In this document: positions 13,880 through 21,751 of the stretch, in pieces
Layout: each line of letters opens with the position of its first letter
Position numbering within the stretch: the first letter of the stretch is position 1
NCBI GenBank assembly: GCA_964448285.1
Contig: CAYUWG010000035.1
Coordinates: forward strand, 1-37,935
Direction: 5' to 3'
Origin: CAYUWG01 sp964448285
Lineage (GTDB): Bacteria; Bacteroidota; Ignavibacteria; SZUA-365
DNA: 37,935 nt
Position numbers and translations under genes: made by a program
Notes under the pieces: generated by a model
Seen by the model: the letters and a program-made list of their open reading frames with translations, nothing else
What the model was told of the DNA's origin: nothing
Databases searched by the model: none

Positions 13880-16339
13880 ATGGGTGTGTTTTTTCATTAC
13901 GGCATCAACGAACTCAAAGCACAAACTGACTTTTTCAAAAACATTCATCGTATCGCTCTGATCGGTGCGGGGACAATGGGCATCGGCATTGCCATCGACT
14001 TGCTGAACAAATCTCCATACGACTTGCTCTTGATCGACGTCTCCGATGCTGCCCTCGAGCGAGCGCAACGCGAACTGTCCGAGTACTACGCCGCGCAAGT
14101 TGAAGCTTCCAGACTTCTTTCCGAAGACCGCGATTCGCTTTTGAACCGCGTCACCTACACCAGCGATTACTCGCTCCTCTCCGATGCGGACATCATTTGG
14201 GAGATCGCGACGGAACGGGTCGAGATCAAGCGTTCGATTTTCTCATCGATCGAAAAGCACGCGAACACTGGGAAGCTCGGCTTGATTTTTTCGAACACAT
14301 CATCGCATACGACCGGCGAGCTTGCGGAGCTTTTCAGGAGCGAGAAGATGCGCGAGATATTCCTGACCGGACATGGCTATTTCCCCTTTCATGCGAACCG
14401 CTTGTTCGACGTGATGAAGGGTCCGTACGCGAGCGAGGAAGCATTCATCCGAGGCGTCGCTTTCGCAGAACAGATTCTTGAAAAGAAAGTCATCGCGTTG
14501 CGGAGCGATCATCACGGCTACATCACCGATCCGATCTTTCAGGCCATGGGAGCCATCGTGAGCTGGGATGTGAAGCGTGCCCAGGACCTCGTCGAACTGC
14601 CTTTAGTCTTTGCACAACTCACTGCAAATCCATTTCAGGTCCTCGACAGAACCGGGCACATGCCGTTCACGGAATCGGCAAAGCATCTGGGTTCAGCGCT
14701 TCCGGGTAATGACCGCCTTCGGAGTCTGTACGATCAGGACGGGCTGCGCTATCCTGCGTGGCTTGCAGAATTGGAATCATCAGGTCGCATCGGGTTGGCC
14801 TCGCCGCAGGGAACAGGATTCTTCGCCTGGGAAGGAAGTAAAAACAAGGAGAAGCCGGTGAAAGGGTTCGATCCTTCGAGCCTTTCGTACGCTGATATCG
14901 CACCGATTGATTGGCCGTCTTTCGCCTCCATTCAACAGGCTGATGAAATGGATGAAGCAGCGGGGACGTTCAAGAGCATCGACGGGCTGTTACATATCGC
15001 ACAGGCAGATGACATGGGCGGGAAAACATTTCGACGCTACGTTATCCCGATCCTGCTCTATGGTCTCGACCTGATTCAGGACGGATATGCAACACCCGGC
15101 GAAGTCGATGCATCCACGAAAGTGGGGCTGCGATTCAAGTATGGACTTTGTGAAATCATCGATGGCTTTCTCTCGCGACTCGGGTTCGATGGCATCCAGC
15201 AACTCATTGCACGTGCAGCGCAAGAGAACCCGGACCGCTTGGAATTATTCGATATCGATGGCGGCTTAGGTCCACGAAAAGGCAAGCCTTCGCTTCTTCG
15301 CGCGATGAAAGCTAACGAATGGAGTTCGTTGCTCGGCTACGGTCGTATTTACAAAACACCGGTGGCGCAGCGCGACATCGTATCCGGTGCAATGCAGCCA
15401 TATTACAACGACATCCGACTCGTTTTACCGAATGACAAAGACCGCGTAGCGTCGGTCATCTTCGACAATCCTCTGCGTGGAAATGTCTGGAGCAAGTACG
15501 CGCTGGATCAGTTCGACCATGCGATCGGGAAGTGCGTCGAACTGTACAAAGCGGGTAAGCTCGGCGCGATTCTCTTCACGGCGGCGGGAAGCGGGATGCG
15601 TATGCTCGGCGCCGATGCGCGACAATTCAACAGGGGCTGGTTCCATCCTTCGAAGGGCTACCGATTCCTCGGCGAAGAAGAATCCGCGTACTTCACGAAG
15701 TGCGGCATGGCAATCTTCCGCTTTCTTCAGGAAAGTCCGATATGGACGATCGGCGCTTTTGGGGAGAAATGGGGTGGCGGCGCAGAGTTCTCGTACTTCC
15801 TCAATCAACGCTTTGACCTGATCAGCGAAGGTGCGGTATTCGATCCCTCCACGCGGTCCGCAGTGCGCAGCGAAAAGAAAAACTACAACCAACCGGAGAT
15901 CAATTACGCTATCCTCGCGGGCTTCGGCGGCGTTCAGGAATTGCGTCGCCTCGGATTCGGCGATTCCATCATCGATGAAATCTTCATGCAAGGGCTGACA
16001 GCGCACCGTGCCTATCAGATCGGATTATCCAACGTCATCGACACGGATCCGCAGAGGGTACTTTCATCGGCTTACGAAGTGGCGCGAACGAACCAGAAAT
16101 TCTCTGCGCCGTATTCTGCATCGCTCTATCACAAGCAAAAAAAAGATGCCTTCCTGCTCGGCACTGACGACGAACGGCTCGCACACGAAACGAGCGACAC
16201 CTTCAACCCTGCAAAGAATCCCTCTATCTCGACGGGCATACTGCGCCTCCTGAACTTAGGCGGTAAGAATCCAGCGATGGATTTGAGGGTGAAGGGCGAT
16301 TTGCCGGGATGGGATGGGGAGTATGAGGGGATTCTTTAG
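13880..16339 (+). CDS. 3-hydroxyacyl-CoA dehydrogenase / enoyl-CoA hydratase fusion (FadN-like order)
   Basis: 819 residues. The N-terminal NAD-binding Rossmann motif is GAGTMG (29-34). The dehydrogenase active-site region has SNTSS (138-142) and GHGYFPF with His165, in place of the usual HFFNP. Two helical C-terminal dehydrogenase segments follow (about 210-500). A crotonase domain covers roughly 515-720 (VASVIFDNP, GAILFTAAG, GEKWGGGAEFSYFLN, INYAILAGFGGVQEL). The order HAD then crotonase is that of FadN, not FadB. Role: hydration and NAD-dependent oxidation in beta-oxidation-like degradation. The ribosome-binding site AAGGAG lies 8 nt before ATG 13880. The altered dehydrogenase motif suggests an unusual substrate. 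It is transcribed divergently from the B12 mutase. Confidence 0.88.
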   Translation: MGVFFHYGINELKAQTDFFKNIHRIALIGAGTMGIGIAIDLLNKSPYDLLLIDVSDAALERAQRELSEYYAAQVEASRLLSEDRDSLLNRVTYTSDYSLLSDADIIWEIATERVEIKRSIFSSIEKHANTGKLGLIFSNTSSHTTGELAELFRSEKMREIFLTGHGYFPFHANRLFDVMKGPYASEEAFIRGVAFAEQILEKKVIALRSDHHGYITDPIFQAMGAIVSWDVKRAQDLVELPLVFAQLTANPFQVLDRTGHMPFTESAKHLGSALPGNDRLRSLYDQDGLRYPAWLAELESSGRIGLASPQGTGFFAWEGSKNKEKPVKGFDPSSLSYADIAPIDWPSFASIQQADEMDEAAGTFKSIDGLLHIAQADDMGGKTFRRYVIPILLYGLDLIQDGYATPGEVDASTKVGLRFKYGLCEIIDGFLSRLGFDGIQQLIARAAQENPDRLELFDIDGGLGPRKGKPSLLRAMKANEWSSLLGYGRIYKTPVAQRDIVSGAMQPYYNDIRLVLPNDKDRVASVIFDNPLRGNVWSKYALDQFDHAIGKCVELYKAGKLGAILFTAAGSGMRMLGADARQFNRGWFHPSKGYRFLGEEESAYFTKCGMAIFRFLQESPIWTIGAFGEKWGGGAEFSYFLNQRFDLISEGAVFDPSTRSAVRSEKKNYNQPEINYAILAGFGGVQELRRLGFGDSIIDEIFMQGLTAHRAYQIGLSNVIDTDPQRVLSSAYEVARTNQKFSAPYSASLYHKQKKDAFLLGTDDERLAHETSDTFNPAKNPSISTGILRLLNLGGKNPAMDLRVKGDLPGWDGEYEGIL

Positions 16340-16511
16340 CGTCTTCCCCGCGAGCTCAACAAACAGTGGCATATAGAAGACCTTTGGCGCTCTTGCTTTG
16401 TGGGATCACTAACGCTCTGCTCAGTCCTTCAATGCCCGGAATCCAGTTGCTGAAGTTGCTGCAAAAAGGGGTGTTCGTTCGAAAGTGTCCAATACTGGTT
16501 TAGAGTTGCCT

Positions 16512-17462
16512 TTACGACATCTCGGAGATCAACATATCTCCAGCGATTGCTTCAATGTTGTATCGTTCCTGAAGGTTGAATTCTTTTGCATAAGTCGTGA
16601 GGGAATTGAAAAGGTCAAGCGTGCTCATTTCCGTTGAAACACCTTTCAGGAAGTGCGCGGCCGGTTTAGAGCCGATTCTCCGGATGAGTTCACGTTTGAG
16701 CCAGGCAAGCATTGCTTCGGATGGACAACGTATCCCGGAAATCCATCGCGCGGCGAGCAAACGGCGCTCTTCACGCTGCTCTGCGACTGCTGAACAGAGT
16801 GCGGAAGCTAAATCCTCGGACTCACTCTGCAAATGGTAGTATTTCCGTTTCTTGCCGGGCACTTGAGCCACCGCGCCGTTCGAGCAAATGAACCGATGGA
16901 GATAATGTTCGATAGTCAGCGCGCGAAATCCCGTTTCGGAATTGATAACGTTCATACCGAAACCGCAGACGTCGCCGGGCACCGGTTCAAACCGATGCCG
17001 AACCTCCGAGTAAATCCGAATAAAGAAATCATCGCGCGATATTTTATATATATGAAGCGGAAGACACTGTTCGATCACGGTCAGGTCAGGGAGTTCGGCA
17101 TAGCTGCTGCCGGTAATCGTCAACGCTTCGCCGTCTTCGATCGTCAGAGTGACCCGCTCGCTTTTCATATTGAGAATGAAATCATTGAGGAGCGATACGA
17201 CCGTTTCAGAACTCATATTCCCGATTTGCCGAACGGGAAAGTTGTACCATCGAAGCAGCTTGTAAAAGAAACTCCGCCGCATCGGAAACTGTGCTACTGT
17301 TCCGTTCACGTGATACACGATCAACTCGCCATTCTCCTGCTCGACGCGAAGACACTCCGGCCTGCATTCGAGCTTGCGAATCGTTCGCGAGTTCAACGCT
17401 TCGATGACTTCCTCCGGACTTGCCATCGAAAACACAGGTCCGTTCCGCAACTCCGGTTTCAT
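16512..17462 (-). CDS. DUF932-like protein
   Basis: 316 residues, no signal peptide. It resembles DUF932 / phage-plasmid-like proteins. These share a mid-region with an F.R..CSNG signature, seen here as HRFICSNGAVAQ (about residues 186-197). There is an N-terminal region with beta-strand character, and a helical C-terminus. Family members occur on phages, plasmids and in stress or defence contexts, with no defined biochemistry. The ATG overlaps the stop of the ARPP-1-like gene upstream (ATGA), so the two are coupled and probably work together. Assignment rests on the weak signature and size, so moderate certainty. Confidence 0.6.
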   Translation of the reverse strand: MKPELRNGPVFSMASPEEVIEALNSRTIRKLECRPECLRVEQENGELIVYHVNGTVAQFPMRRSFFYKLLRWYNFPVRQIGNMSSETVVSLLNDFILNMKSERVTLTIEDGEALTITGSSYAELPDLTVIEQCLPLHIYKISRDDFFIRIYSEVRHRFEPVPGDVCGFGMNVINSETGFRALTIEHYLHRFICSNGAVAQVPGKKRKYYHLQSESEDLASALCSAVAEQREERRLLAARWISGIRCPSEAMLAWLKRELIRRIGSKPAAHFLKGVSTEMSTLDLFNSLTTYAKEFNLQERYNIEAIAGDMLISEMS

Positions 17463-18379
17463 GACTGCGATGCAGTGCTGATCGAAAGAACCGCCAGATG
17501 CACGAGCAGGTCATCGTACTGAAGATGAAATCCCGTGACCTCTTTCGATTCGAAGCGGCGTTCGATGCCAAGCGCGACTCCGGGATGTTCCGATCCTTCG
17601 ATCTTTTCCACGGAATCCAGTACGTCCAGTGCACGATACTTCACTTCCGATTCCGTGATGGACTTTCCCTTGTCGATCAGAAAGAGCGTTTCAGCAGCAA
17701 TCCCATGAATGACCTTCTTGAAGTACTCGCGGTAAATATCGCGCCTGTTGAAAAGATCGATGTTCAACAACCGGTTATCGACGAAGACAGCAAATCCATT
17801 CGCCTCATCTGCGGGATCGAACTGCTGCGTGACAGACTCCAGATCATCGTGCTTCTGCTCGTAAATATCCGCGAGCGAGTGCGTTCGCGAAGTGGTCTTG
17901 CTCTGATGAACGAACGACTGGACGTTTTCCCAGACGCGCGACTGATGCGTCGTAAAGGCGCCCTCGTTTCGTAAGCTGCTCGTAACCTCGCGTGAGTTGG
18001 ACACTCGCAGGATCGATGGCGAAGCGAAGTGCGATCCGGAAAACGACCGTGAGACGAACTGCCATCGCCCCCGTTCAACGCAGCTTACCGGAATCACCGT
18101 CCTTGACTTTGGCGCGAAGAAGATGGATGTATTCAACATGCGCGTTTGTTTTGCACCGACAAGAACGTCGCCATCCATCATGAAGATGAATTGATCGGAG
18201 TTGTTTACCACTTCGATTGCGTTCACCATACCTGTTTCGGATACCTCTCGCACGTCGATGCATTTCTTCTTTATCGCGCTGTCCGAGCTGATATACTCCA
18301 ACGTATCATGGCTTGCAGTCGCGAGATGAACGACGCTGATTCGGTGTGCTTGTTTGATTGAAACTGTTTTGACGAACAT
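17459..18379 (-). CDS. ARPP-1-like domain protein
   Basis: 306 residues from ATG 18379 (MFVKTVSIKQ). AAGGAG five bases upstream makes this start clearly better than the longer one at 18418. The sequence resembles the ARPP-1 family: FMMDGDVLVGAKQTRMLNTSIFFAP, IPVSCVERGRW, and a later NGFAVFVDNRLLNIDLF. Names of this family link it with ADP-ribosylglycohydrolase and rhodanese-phosphatase proteins. No catalytic mechanism is established that I know of. It is cytosolic, with no transmembrane segment. It leads a two-gene operon with the DUF932-like gene, and its promoter region is shared with a divergent WYL regulator over a perfect palindrome. Confidence 0.7.
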   Translation of the reverse strand: MFVKTVSIKQAHRISVVHLATASHDTLEYISSDSAIKKKCIDVREVSETGMVNAIEVVNNSDQFIFMMDGDVLVGAKQTRMLNTSIFFAPKSRTVIPVSCVERGRWQFVSRSFSGSHFASPSILRVSNSREVTSSLRNEGAFTTHQSRVWENVQSFVHQSKTTSRTHSLADIYEQKHDDLESVTQQFDPADEANGFAVFVDNRLLNIDLFNRRDIYREYFKKVIHGIAAETLFLIDKGKSITESEVKYRALDVLDSVEKIEGSEHPGVALGIERRFESKEVTGFHLQYDDLLVHLAVLSISTASQS

Positions 18380-18432
18380 GGTTTTCTCCTTCCTTTTGTT
18401 ATCCGCAATGTATTCCATAGAATAAGCGAGAC

Positions 18433-18451
18433 AGTATCATCGAATGATACT
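18433..18451. promoter_or_regulatory. Palindromic operator candidate
   Basis: AGTATCAT, spacer CGA, ATGATACT: perfect 8-bp arms in the 100-bp region between the ARPP-1-like and WYL genes. It lies 54 bp from the ARPP-1 start and 29 bp from the WYL start. That suits a dimeric WYL regulator controlling both directions. Plus-strand T's follow it, but an intergenic divergent position argues against a terminator. Confidence 0.65.
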
Positions 18452-18479
18452 TTTTCACGTCACAGGCAGGAGCTGTCCC

Positions 18480-19340
18480 ATGTTGCATCTTCAAACCAAA
18501 ATCAAGCGGCAGATAGAACTGATCGGTCTCGCTTGCGATACGCAGCGAACTCCTTCGATCGGTGACCTTGCGAATCTCTATGAGTGCGAGGAACTGACCA
18601 TCAAGCGTGACATGGGTGAACTCCGTGCTCATCAGGGTATTTCCATTCACTCCTACGGAGGCAACGGTGTCCGGATCGATATCCCGCTGGACAATCAGCA
18701 ACTCCGCGAATTGATCGTGCAGTACTTAGGCATATGCGGAGCGAACAGCAACGTGGATAAAGCGACGGCATTGCTCGTCCGGAAGCACAGAGAGAAAGCG
18801 TTGAACATGGTCGTCGTCCTGCAACGGAGCATCGAGGCGCGAAAGAAAGTCGTTATCGAGTATCAAAAGGAAGCAGACAATCTGGAACGAGACCGGCGCA
18901 TCGCACCGCAGGTCATATTTCAGAGTGAGGGTTCATGGCGGCTTCTCGCAGATCACGACGGCATCATCAAGCAATATCACCTGAATAAGATCAAACGGAT
19001 TCGCCCGACCGGGGAGTCCTTCGTTCCCCTGTCGGCAACGAAGATTTCCGAGATGTTCCGTCACTCCTTCAGGAGTTGGATCGGAGATGAACAGCACCGC
19101 GTCCGTTTGCGTCTCGACCGGATATGGGCTCAGCGTATCAAACCGCAGTTGCTCGTCGAGTCACAAGTGATCATGACAGAGAACGACGGGAGCCTCGTGC
19201 TCGAAGTGCTCGTCAACTCGCTCGAAGAAATTGCGAGTTGGGTTGTCAGCAGAGGAAAGGGCGTGACCGTGCTGGAACCGAGTGCATTACGCGAGCGCGT
19301 GATCGAGTTAGCGAAGGGTGCTCTCACGAACTATGGCTGA
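18480..19340 (+). CDS. WYL-domain transcriptional regulator
   Basis: 286 residues from ATG 18480 (MLHLQTKIKRQIELIG), with GGAG suitably upstream. The alternative ATG 18444 lies inside the palindrome and is rejected. The N-terminal winged-helix domain (about 1-75) has the pattern SIGDLANLYECEELTIKRDMGEL. The WYL domain (about 115-195) carries WRLLADHDGIIKQYHLNKIKRI, in which the eponymous WYL is WRL. A WCX-type C-terminal extension ends with VVSRGKGVTVLEPSALRERVIELA. WYL proteins sense nucleic-acid or nucleotide ligands and often repress phage-defence operons (BrxR, CapW). Divergence from the ARPP-1/DUF932 pair suggests it controls them and itself. Confidence 0.85.
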   Translation: MLHLQTKIKRQIELIGLACDTQRTPSIGDLANLYECEELTIKRDMGELRAHQGISIHSYGGNGVRIDIPLDNQQLRELIVQYLGICGANSNVDKATALLVRKHREKALNMVVVLQRSIEARKKVVIEYQKEADNLERDRRIAPQVIFQSEGSWRLLADHDGIIKQYHLNKIKRIRPTGESFVPLSATKISEMFRHSFRSWIGDEQHRVRLRLDRIWAQRIKPQLLVESQVIMTENDGSLVLEVLVNSLEEIASWVVSRGKGVTVLEPSALRERVIELAKGALTNYG

Positions 19341-19356
19341 AGATGAACCTCGCAGT

Positions 19357-19395
19357 TCGAACATGTAAATGGCATCTCTTCTCTCTCATGTTCGA
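19357..19395. repeat. Inverted repeat after the WYL gene
   Basis: TCGAACATG (19357-19365) and CATGTTCGA (19387-19395), perfect 9-bp arms around a 21-nt loop, 16 bp after the WYL stop. No T-run follows, so a terminator role is uncertain. It could be a second regulatory site. Confidence 0.45.
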
Positions 19396-19473
19396 TAGGC
19401 ATCCCGCGGAAGATTTCCTAGAATGATCCTCTGATTCCTGGCAGCACTCGGCCAGTCTTGTTTCTAAAGGGAG

Positions 19474-19506
19474 AAAAAAAAAAGACAGCCCATCGTGAGC
19501 TGTCTT
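19474..19506 (-). terminator. Rho-independent terminator of ssrA
   Basis: On the minus strand AAGACAGC pairs with GCTGTCTT (plus 19499-19506 and 19482-19489). A run of eight T's follows (plus-strand A's 19474-19481). It starts at the 3' end of the tmRNA. Confidence 0.85.
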
Positions 19507-19861
19507 AGTGGAGATGGGGGGAATCGAACCCCCGTCCGGAGAGAAGACCCTGAAACATCTACATGCGTAGCGTGTCTTTGAATCTCGTTCTACAACGTAC
19601 CGACAAGCAGGTCTGCTGTTGAACCAGTTCGGTGAAGCATCTCGGTTCCCTCCCCGAACACTTGGGAACCTATCCTGCCTTTAGCGACGCCGACACCTTC
19701 AGCCGACAGGCGGGCCTCCGGGCGACGTTGCTGCCTAATTAGGCAGCAAGGGCATAATCGTAGTTGGCGATTATTGGTGTTGCCGTAAGATTTACGTGCT
19801 TGCGGCAGGCACGGCATGCAGTTTCAAGCACCTCGCTCCCCGTCGAAACCATTGCATCCCC
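19506..19861 (-). ncRNA. ssrA: tmRNA
   Basis: The transfer-messenger RNA that rescues stalled ribosomes, about 356 nt. The 5' end GGGGATG (from 19861) pairs with CATCTCC near the 3' end to make the acceptor stem, with one G-U pair. GGTTTCGACGGG follows, a hallmark of tmRNA 5' ends. The T-arm is GGGGGTTCGATTCCCCC. The tag frame (19783-19739) reads ATPIIANYDYALAA then TAA, ending in the typical YALAA degradation signal. The stop sits in a perfect hairpin, GCTGCC-TAATTA-GGCAGC. The encoded 3' end after the discriminator A reads CTA rather than CCA, so CCA is probably added after processing. The exact first tag codon is inferred. Confidence 0.93.
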
Positions 19862-19951
19862 GAGGTACTCTCCGCTGATACAAGTTAGCTCCCTTTCGAG
19901 ATTGAGACAAGAGAAAGGACGGTGACTGCCATTGTTCATTGAGATGATTTC

Positions 19952-19977
19952 AAAAAAAAGCCTCCGGCGATGGAGGC
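19952..19977 (-). terminator. Rho-independent terminator after the SirB1-like gene
   Basis: On the minus strand GCCTCC, loop, GGAGGC followed by eight T's (plus-strand A's 19952-19959). It lies 26 bp after the stop of the gene at 20003-20911 and ends the overlapping five-gene string. Confidence 0.85.
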
Positions 19978-20002
19978 ATGAAAGTGATGCGAAACGATCT
20001 GC

Positions 20003-20911
20003 TTAAATCTCTTCATCCTCATCATCTTCATCATCCACGTCTTCGTCGTGCGACGGACTGTTGACATGGAATTCCGGATCGATGAAACGAAGAATCTCGG
20101 CGACACGACCCGACTCTTCTACGTTTCCAACCTGTTGGTACGAGAGATAGAGATTGCGCCACATTCGTTCGAGAATATCCTTATCCGTTACCGGATTGAG
20201 CATCGCCGGCTGGAAGGTAATGCCGCTCGAAGCGAGCATGGCCTTGCACTCGTCCTGCGTTACGATCATTCCGCCGTTGAAAGCATCCACGAAAAACATA
20301 CGCGATCCATCGTCATACTGAACGAGGAAGTGCATGGGCATACCGATGCCGTTCAGTGCGATGTTCAAACGCTTACCGATCAAGAGCATGAGAACGGAGA
20401 GCGTTATCGGGATGCCTTTCCGGAGATCGAGAACTTTGTTGAAGAAGCTGTTATCAGGATTGTAGTAGTCGTGCCTGTTTCCCATGAAGGCGAGGTCCGT
20501 AAAGAGGAGACTGCGAATCTTCATGAACCGGTCGATCGGTGCTGCACGGAGACCTGCAAGGACGCGCACGTCATCGGCCATCAGATCGAGCTTGCGTTTG
20601 TAGGAAGGAACGTCGATATCGGGATAACCATACTTCGCGATTGCGAACACGCCTTCTTCGAGATCGACTATCGCGCCGGGATTTTCGAGCGTCGCTCCCA
20701 ATCGGCGGAGCGTGCACGTCATCCGAATCTCGTTGACGACGTCCTCGACGTAGTCTGCGTTCCTGTTGTGATGATTTCGTGAAAGCTCCCGTAGAGCTTT
20801 GACCGCTTCTTCACCCAACTCCACTAAGCGGTCGCGAACAGCTTTTTGCACCGCCACCTGTTGGTCGTCAAGAAGAGTGAACAAGTACCAGAGTTCGCGT
20901 TGATCGATCAT
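20003..20911 (-). CDS. SirB1/transglutaminase-like family protein
   Basis: 302 residues. The central segment NPDNSFFNKVLDLRKGIPITLSVLMLLIGKRL, followed by GIGMPMHFLVQY and FFVDAFNGG, is the signature of the SirB1/YchA (transglutaminase-core-2) family. The usual Cys-nucleophile position is not obvious here, so protease activity is doubtful. The N-terminal ~70 residues are helical and charged (HEAT-like). The C-terminus is a strongly acidic tail of Asp and Glu. Function in other bacteria is poorly defined. The ATG overlaps the stop of the LOG gene (ATGA). A terminator follows, so this is the last gene of the operon. Confidence 0.85.
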   Translation of the reverse strand: MIDQRELWYLFTLLDDQQVAVQKAVRDRLVELGEEAVKALRELSRNHHNRNADYVEDVVNEIRMTCTLRRLGATLENPGAIVDLEEGVFAIAKYGYPDIDVPSYKRKLDLMADDVRVLAGLRAAPIDRFMKIRSLLFTDLAFMGNRHDYYNPDNSFFNKVLDLRKGIPITLSVLMLLIGKRLNIALNGIGMPMHFLVQYDDGSRMFFVDAFNGGMIVTQDECKAMLASSGITFQPAMLNPVTDKDILERMWRNLYLSYQQVGNVEESGRVAEILRFIDPEFHVNSPSHDEDVDDEDDEDEEI

Positions 20912-21732
20912 GATTTCAAGTAGGTTGCCGTGAGTTTCTTTTTCAGGTAGTTGAAAGCTTCTTTCGGGGAATCACAGATTTGGAATAGTTCAAGATCATT
21001 CGGACTGATAACCTCTTGTTCGAGGAACGCATCGAAGTTAATAACCTTTCTCCAAAATTCTGAGCCGTACAACACGATGAAGACATCTTTACGAAGTTTG
21101 TTCGTCTGTACGAGCGTCAGAATTTCGAACAACTCATCCATCGTTCCAAAGCCTCCCGGAAACACGACGAGCGCTTTTGCCGGATAGACGAACCAGAACT
21201 TGCGCATGAAGAAATAATGAAACTCGATGTTCAATTCGGGTGTGATGAACGGATTCGAATCCTGCTCGAACGGGAGGGAGATGTTCAACCCGATCGACTT
21301 CGCGCCGGCTAACTGCGCACCTTTATTCGCGGCCTCCATGATGCCAGGTCCCCCGCCTGAACAAATGACGAAACGATTGTTCTTCAACGTCAAAGTCCAC
21401 TCGCTGAGAAGACGCGCGAGCTCGACCGCCCCTTCGTAGTACTTCGAATTGCGAAGATGAACCTCCGCGCGCTGCAGTTGGTTGAGGAGGTGCTTCGGCG
21501 GATTCTTCGAGGGTGACGAGTTGATCACATGGAGAATCTCATTTTTTTGCTTCATCGCCGCCTGGTGCGACATCATTCTTGCCGAACCGAAGAACACGAT
21601 CGTGTCCTGCACCTTCTGTCGCCGGAGTCTTTGCAACGGTTCGAAATACTCGGCAAGCAAGCGGAGGGGCCGTGCGTCGCGGCTGTTGAGAAACTCCGGA
21701 TTGTTGTAGGATTTGATCGTTGATTTGGGCAT
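20908..21732 (-). CDS. LOG family protein (nucleotide 5'-monophosphate phosphoribohydrolase-like)
   Basis: 274 residues from ATG 21732 (MPKSTIKSYN). The ORF could extend to 21825, but that would overlap the SDR gene by over 70 bp. The two LOG motifs are present: GGGPGIMEAAN (127-137) and PGGFGTMDE (192-200). They bind nucleotide phosphate and provide the catalytic Glu. LOG enzymes cleave the N-glycosidic bond of nucleoside monophosphates, as in cytokinin activation in plants and YgdH/PpnN in bacteria. The protein is longer than plant LOG, with an extra N-terminal ~40 residues and an insertion at 70-100. It overlaps the next gene by ATGA. Confidence 0.88.
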   Translation of the reverse strand: MPKSTIKSYNNPEFLNSRDARPLRLLAEYFEPLQRLRRQKVQDTIVFFGSARMMSHQAAMKQKNEILHVINSSPSKNPPKHLLNQLQRAEVHLRNSKYYEGAVELARLLSEWTLTLKNNRFVICSGGGPGIMEAANKGAQLAGAKSIGLNISLPFEQDSNPFITPELNIEFHYFFMRKFWFVYPAKALVVFPGGFGTMDELFEILTLVQTNKLRKDVFIVLYGSEFWRKVINFDAFLEQEVISPNDLELFQICDSPKEAFNYLKKKLTATYLKS

Positions 21733-21751
21733 GGAATTGTCGTGTCCTTTT

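Noticed and set aside
13670..14098. Minus-strand 142-codon frame overlapping the HAD/crotonase start
   Set aside because: It runs antisense to the Rossmann domain of a well-supported gene and has no recognisable features.
18433..18456. Palindrome plus T-run as a rho-independent terminator
   Set aside because: It lies between two divergent genes with nothing to terminate on the plus strand, so an operator is more likely.
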